A stretch of 22,347 nt of DNA from Didymodactylos carnosus. Its lineage: Eukaryota > Rotifera > Eurotatoria > Philodinida > Philodinidae. Below are positions 17,824 to 22,347 of the stretch, piece after piece. The position numbers were made by a program, and so were the translations under genes. Each line of letters starts with the position of its first letter. Position 1 is the first letter of the stretch. The stretch lies in contig CAJNOQ010002858.1 in NCBI GenBank assembly GCA_905250885.1, positions 1-22,347 on the forward strand, written 5' to 3'. The notes under the pieces were generated by a model. That model did no database searches and was not told the origin of the DNA. It saw nothing but the letters and a program-made list of their open reading frames with translations.

Positions 17824-19057
17824 TACCTGCAAACAGGATAGACAGAAAACAACTTAGAAACCGATATCTCAATACAGTTAGTAGTGTACCAGTATAGAAT
17901 TTCTTTTGTTGCAATTTCTGCGCTTTTCTTGGGCCGATATTTCAACAGAAACTTGGCACTACTCGAGCACATTATGGAAAAAAAATGAAAAATCCTGACT
18001 ACTATTGTTGAGCGAATTTGTAACAGGGGGAATAGCATCAACGAGAATAGCACTTCTTTTTATGAACTTTGATTGCTTCAGTTTCAAGCTATTAAGGATC
18101 CTGCAAGATCTAACAATACTTAATTTTTTTCCCTGATACACAAACCTTTTAATCTTCAGAAAAAACCGTAGGTTTTTTACTGAGCGGTATTTTTAAAAAC
18201 TCTAAGGCTTAGTATGAAAAATAAACTTTTTACAAAACTTTTTAGATTTTTCGAAACTACTCAGATACCCCTACGGAGTTAGCAACATCCACCGAATCTT
18301 TTAGATAAAGCTTATTATCAATTATTCATCTTATGGAGCAGTGCTTTAAAAGTCGAATTTTTTCGGAGTTTTTTTGGATAACTATTTGATTATAGCCATG
18401 TTTCACTTAACAGTTATAAGCCATGAGAACTCAAATCATTTTGAGTCAACAACTTTCACTCAATTTTCCTGATAATTAAGATAAATATACAGTCATGCAT
18501 TTTGCCTACTATCAAAGTTTAACAGAGGGATAACGTGTCCTAGTTATATCGAAATAACTTGCATAACGTAGATTTTTGGTTTTTCCTAAGAGATGATCGC
18601 ACTGTATAAACACTATACAAGAAAAATCGTATTCTCCTGAAAAAAAGTGGTGAAAATTAAATTTTTTTCTAGCGCCGTCGATTTCAAGATTTTTCATCGT
18701 TTACCGACTATTTTTCTTCACTATGAACATCTAAGTATAAATGCTACAAGCGAGCATACTCTTGAATGAAAGAATAACCATTATCTATTCTACGTTAGTG
18801 AGCGAAGTGAATCTAATCTGCCATGCGTTTTTCATTTACAGAAAAAGAATGTCTTTTAGAGTATGTATTATAACAGATAGCTAAAGGCAATTTCGCAGAC
18901 ATTATGAATAAACTATTTTACTCTCAGTAGCATCCAAGTATTAATACACAATTTTTCTACCCATTCGATAGGTATGATTTTAAACTGTCAGGTTCACTCC
19001 AAAATAAATCCATCTTATCTTTGATTCATTTTATTTTTTCGCCTATCTTGCTTTAAG

Positions 19058-19302
19058 ATGTTTGTTTCTGTTAGACATTTCATCCATCTTACTTTTATAA
19101 TTGACGGAGAAGTCAATTATCTCTTTTGTTCTGTGGTCATCGCTATGCGTAAACAACGATGATCTTTCGAACAAACACAAAAAGTCTTTCCTCAATTTTC
19201 TTTTAGCTATTAAAGCCAACTTGGGATCGTACGAAGTGCTATTATGATCCCATCTATTATGACTATAAACTATGGGTACTTCAGGCTTCTAACTGCGATT
19301 AA
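19058..19302 (+). CDS. Candidate two-exon segment, unknown product
   Basis: ATG at 19058 opens a frame with hydrophobic and acidic residues (HFIHLTFIIDGEVNYLFC) that would stop at 19160-19162 if unspliced. A GTAAAC donor at 19149 and a strong acceptor (TTTTCTTTTAG, ending 19206) would remove 58 bases, close to the 62-base intron of the confident gene. In the phase this gives, the second exon adds a dozen residues and stops near 19244. Another frame of the same exon is open to TAA at 19300-19302 and looks more protein-like (KPTWDRTKCYYDPIYYDYKL, WVLQASNCD). The phase conflict means either a different upstream exon, a relic with a frameshift, or chance. Confidence 0.28.
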
Positions 19303-19427
19303 AATATGATGAAAAATAATACGAAAGATGGTTTTTCATAGAATGTTGTGTTCAAACATGCGCAAGTGTATGACTTGATTTACACCCTGTTTTCCATATG
19401 GAAACTTCAGAGTACAAAAATCGCTAA

Positions 19428-19652
19428 AAAAAGTCCAGTGTAACTGTAGAATTTCGCTCAAAAAGTTCTAGTGGAAGTTGTCGTTGTCCAGAGAGAAATT
19501 TTGTCATAATCACAATGACTAATGAATTTGAACAGTATTTTTATTTAGCCTATTTGAGCATTTTTTTGCTCAACTGTTATTATAATAGGCTAGGCATAAA
19601 TATACTAAAATTACGCTGTTTTCATGGTTTTTATTTGAAACATTTGCTATAA
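19428..19652 (+). CDS. Open stretch of 74 codons, unknown
   Basis: Open from 19428 to TAA at 19650-19652, first ATG at 19516. It begins polar and Ser-rich (VEFRSKSSSGSCRCPERN) and continues with a hydrophobic run (YFYLAYLSIFLLNCYY) that could be a membrane segment. There are no splice signals of note. Several open stretches of this length are expected by chance in the window. Confidence 0.13.
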   Translation, partial: KKSSVTVEFRSKSSSGSCRCPERNFVIITMTNEFEQYFYLAYLSIFLLNCYYNRLGINILKLRCFHGFYLKHLL

Positions 19653-20520
19653 ATTGAAAATGGATAATAGGATGCGAAAGAGTGAAGAAAAATTCTAAAA
19701 GGAACGTGACATTGTTTTTAGCGTAAATAGTAAGCGAAATTATTCTTGAAAAAAATTTAAATTGTTGCGTTCTACATTGTTGTTGCTTCTACAGCCTAAT
19801 AGTTTCTCAACACGCAATTTCCACGGTAAAAATGTTTCTTATTATAAAACTATTGACGGGATGTCATTTCTCTTATAAAAATCATTTCCGGTATCAATAA
19901 AACAGACGTGCATTACGTTAAACTTTTATCAACACTCTTTGAGTATGATATGATGTTTTTATCCGGAATCTATTATTTTTTCAAACTTTTCAACAATTCT
20001 AATTGTTTAATGCTTAATGTAACGGTTGTACAAAATGCCAATGATGATATTTCTTTTTTTTTATAAAATATAAAGTATTTTCAAAAATATATGGTTATCT
20101 CTCGAATTATTTTTCTTTTTCCAGTACATGCTAGAAAATTTCTGTCTATCGATAAAAAAATTCCTTTTTTTATCTAACAAGAGGAAAGAATTATCATCCT
20201 GTATAATATTATAATCATAATACTATACTTCCTGAATCACTTTTAACAAACACAGTTACTACTTCTTTATGCATCACTAGTATACTTCATCGATTTATTC
20301 ATTTTTCGTGATCATCCACTTCAAAGTTTAGTGCAACCATAAAGACATCTAAAACTGAAAATTAATGATACAAACTTTTACATTTCACATGTCAAATATG
20401 TTAGATTAATTGTTCACTAAAAGTTGTATCATTATTCTGCTGTTATGCTGAGTATGAACTCAAGAAAACATTTAAAGTGTATAAATCGAATCAAATTACA
20501 ATAACAAACTGACAGATTGA
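19653..20520. other. No supported feature
   Basis: A+T-rich DNA with T and A runs. No repeat, RNA or coding signal that I can support. Confidence 0.5.
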
Positions 20521-20631
20521 GCTATATTGGCTACTGATGATGTTACAATTGATTCAAATAAACTTCGAAAAGTATTTATCAAGATCTATATTTCTTCTAG
20601 TGCAGGGCATAGCTATATAGATAGTGTATGA
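20521..20631 (+). pseudogene. Short protein-like fragment, possibly decayed
   Basis: 36 open codons (LATDDVTIDSNKLRKVFIKI, then SSSAGHSYIDSV) end at TGA 20629-20631. Beyond it, neighbouring frames stay readable (VYDNVAEIFVIS; then SQIPISYIPPIKYIF to about 20717), as if one coding stretch had lost frame. No ATG, splice site or family is clear. Confidence 0.22.
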
Positions 20632-20902
20632 CAACGTTGCAGAAATCTTTGTTATATCATAAAAAGAGTCAAATACCAATATCGTATATTCCGCCGATTA
20701 AATACATATTTTGTGTATGAAATAAAAATATGTGAGAGAAAAACAATCTACAATACTTCGTAGTAAGATTTGTTACTACAAAACGTAGAAAATTTACTTT
20801 TTATGATCGACACTTTTCTCCAAGGTTAGGTTCATAAAACTACCAACAATTTCATAACACAAACCTTGTTACGTATGAGTATCCAATCTTTACTTACTTT
20901 CA

Positions 20903-21432
20903 TTATATATCTGTAAATGAAACCATATATAATTTTAAGTCATCAAGCAATTTATCATCTCCTAAGAATAGAAGATCATCTATCTTCTCTTCTATCCTCC
21001 AACGTAAAGTCGCTTTTTTGCCGATCCCGAGCAGACTATATCCTGATCCGGATACTCTTACGAAATATTTCTTAAAAAATTATTATTGCTGAAATTGTGT
21101 GACGTAGTGTATAAAGTAACTATGCTACAAGCACGTGAAAAACTGAATCAGAATCTTTACGGAAGTTTACGGGATTTCCTCATTCAAAACTAAATCCGGA
21201 TCGACATATCTGCTTCTGCTTAAATGATTCCATAATTTTTTGTCGATCAGTTAGCTCCGTTCGTTTCGTGTATATTCGATGGCACTAAAGAACAGAAAAG
21301 TAGATTTATACATGTATAATCTGCGCCATTGCTGAACTTACTTCACAATGATTATTTTTGTGCATGTATTGGATTGCAATCGTAGGATCTTAAAAGTTCT
21401 CTGTAGTCTTGTTTTAGATAAAGCACTTTTAT
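20903..21432 (-). pseudogene. Frameshifted multi-exon gene relic with a canonical 57-base intron
   Basis: On the minus strand a stretch from 21432 reads DYRELLRSYDCNPIHAQK, loses frame at an A run near 21355, and ends at a strong donor (GTGAA then GTAAGT at 21341). A 57-base intron (21341-21285) ends CTGTTCTTTAG. The next exon continues as CHRIYTKRTELTDRQKIMES and on to an in-frame TGA (21182-21180), then GNPVNFRKDSDSVFHVLVA to TAG (21122-21120). A further open stretch, 21079-20903, reads VRVSGSGYSLLGIGKKATL and ends in an acidic, Leu-rich part with stop TAA at 20905-20903. Breaks in an A run plus an internal stop suggest decay. No family is recognised. Confidence 0.33.
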
Positions 21433-21570
21433 TTAAAAATTCGCTATTACTCATACACTGGAAATCAACATCTACACGTCTTAGCCTACTTTTAATTTAG
21501 CATATCCCAGAGTTAATATGTATTATAGATCGAGAGAAGTATAGCCTGATCAGAATATCAGGATATATTT

Positions 21571-21720
21571 TTATATCCACAGTGAAACAAACTTCCTCAT
21601 CGTCTTATGAGACTGTACTAATCTTCTGTTTTCTTTCGACTTATGAAAAGCTACTATGAAACGATAATACTCTACAGGCGTATCAAATATCCACTTGAGT
21701 ATGATGCTTAACTTACGCAT
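21571..21720 (-). CDS. Small ATG-initiated ORF, 49 residues
   Basis: Starts MRKLSIILKWIFDTPVEYYR, is strongly basic in its second half (HKSKENRRLVQSHKTMRKF) and stops at TAA 21573-21571. It lies upstream of, and on the same strand as, the relic at 20903-21432, so it could be an earlier exon, although no clear donor joins them. Part of the stop region lies in a small GGATATA/TATATCC hairpin (21561-21578). Confidence 0.22.
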   Translation of the reverse strand: MRKLSIILKWIFDTPVEYYRFIVAFHKSKENRRLVQSHKTMRKFVSLWI

Positions 21721-22176
21721 CCAGTCAGTACTACATCAACTTACATGGAATTTTTATTCAGTCTTTATTTAAAATTATTTTTGAGCATCTACCTCAGCTG
21801 TTTCTTTATTTAAATAAACTTTTAACATTTGTAACCGTAATCTATAACTAACGTACCAAAAAGGAAAAGTTTCTCGTGCTGTTCAAAAAAGTAATCACCA
21901 ACAACTTGTAGTTATTCTCGCTAAAATTTTACTACATACGATCATAAAAGAGGAACATATTAAAAGAATAACATTCACACACAAACAATGAAAATAAATG
22001 CATTTTTCATGTCATTTCAAATGATTTATTTCTTCGTTTCTTTGACATTTTGTCATATTCTACGCTAATAATGTTGTTTATCTTATCCTGTTTTACAAAA
22101 AGTTTAAATGTGAATTAGTGGAATTTAAGTTTTACTTAAGATGTAAGTGAGAAAAACTAAGATTTTTATTTAAAGT
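21721..22176. other. No supported feature
   Basis: A+T-rich. No open frame, repeat or RNA that I can support. Confidence 0.5.
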
Positions 22177-22347
22177 TCACATAATAGCAACGCAATATTT
22201 CAGTTTCTTTGTATGAATACTTTTCTCTGGTAATTTAAATTTGACTTTATTTTTACTCAATAGAACCATACGTTTCGATATGATTAAATCTTCAACAGTT
22301 ATGAAAAGAAGGAAAGTCTCTAGACTCAGTACATGAAAACATAGAGT
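22177..22347 (-). CDS. Open stretch running off the window edge (56 codons)
   Basis: The minus strand is open from the last base to TGA at 22179-22177. It reads as a hydrophobic start (LETFLLFITVEDLI) followed by a Lys-rich part (KNKVKFKLPEKSIHTKKL). It may be the end of a gene beyond the window or chance. The plus strand also holds an 18-codon ATG frame here. Confidence 0.15.
   Translation of the reverse strand, partial: TLCFHVLSLETFLLFITVEDLIISKRMVLLSKNKVKFKLPEKSIHTKKLKYCVAIM

Larger units (their letters stand above)
17249..19024. other. A+T-rich DNA with short direct and inverted repeats
   Basis: Contains the 19-base direct repeat pair listed separately and a short perfect hairpin at 18160-18178 (AAAAAACC-GTA-GGTTTTTT). 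Minus-strand frames at 17814-18141 and 18512-18697 are open for 60-79 codons without protein-like features. No gene is supported. Confidence 0.45.

Noticed and set aside
17814..18697. Minus-strand ORFs of 60-79 codons
   Set aside because: Length expected by chance; no splice signals, domains or consistent composition.

Overview
The window looks like A+T-rich nuclear DNA (about 70% A+T by eye) from an animal. The one clear gene has a 62-base GT..AG intron with a T-rich 3' splice site ending in TTTTAG. The rest is long non-coding sequence, microsatellites, homopolymer runs and small inverted-repeat elements. There is no bacterial operon layout and no ribosome binding sites. A bdelloid rotifer is my best guess (compact introns, A+T-rich spacers, a possible trans-splice acceptor), but nothing here proves it.

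Layout. 1-1250 holds a few exon-like open stretches of low certainty. 1250-5900 is very A+T-rich, low-complexity DNA with no convincing gene. 5924-6330 (minus) reads like a decayed protein-coding fragment with in-frame stops and a frameshift. 6331-9827 is mostly non-coding with some short open frames. 9828-11430 is the only confident gene: two coding exons for a 506-residue single-pass membrane protein with a long, disordered, proline-rich and charged cytoplasmic tail. I do not recognise its family. 12400-13900 has exon-like stretches, the best at 13550-13892.

14170-17250 is a cluster of repeat elements. It includes a foldback structure with two 332-bp arms that differ at only 3 positions (14780-15837), a 163-bp MITE-like element (16388-16550) and a perfect 29-bp inverted repeat (16874-16975) that cuts into a short ATG-initiated open frame. 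17250-22347 is A+T-rich with further exon-like fragments on both strands, the densest on the minus strand at 20903-21720.

Caution on short open frames. At this composition a stop codon is expected about every 12-13 codons, so dozens of 40-codon and several 75-codon open frames should arise by chance in six frames. Fragments called on reading frame alone therefore carry low confidence. They were picked for splice signals, less biased base composition or protein-like residue content. I see no evidence that the genes act together in a pathway. The most notable structures are the long near-identical hairpin and the membrane-anchored tail protein.
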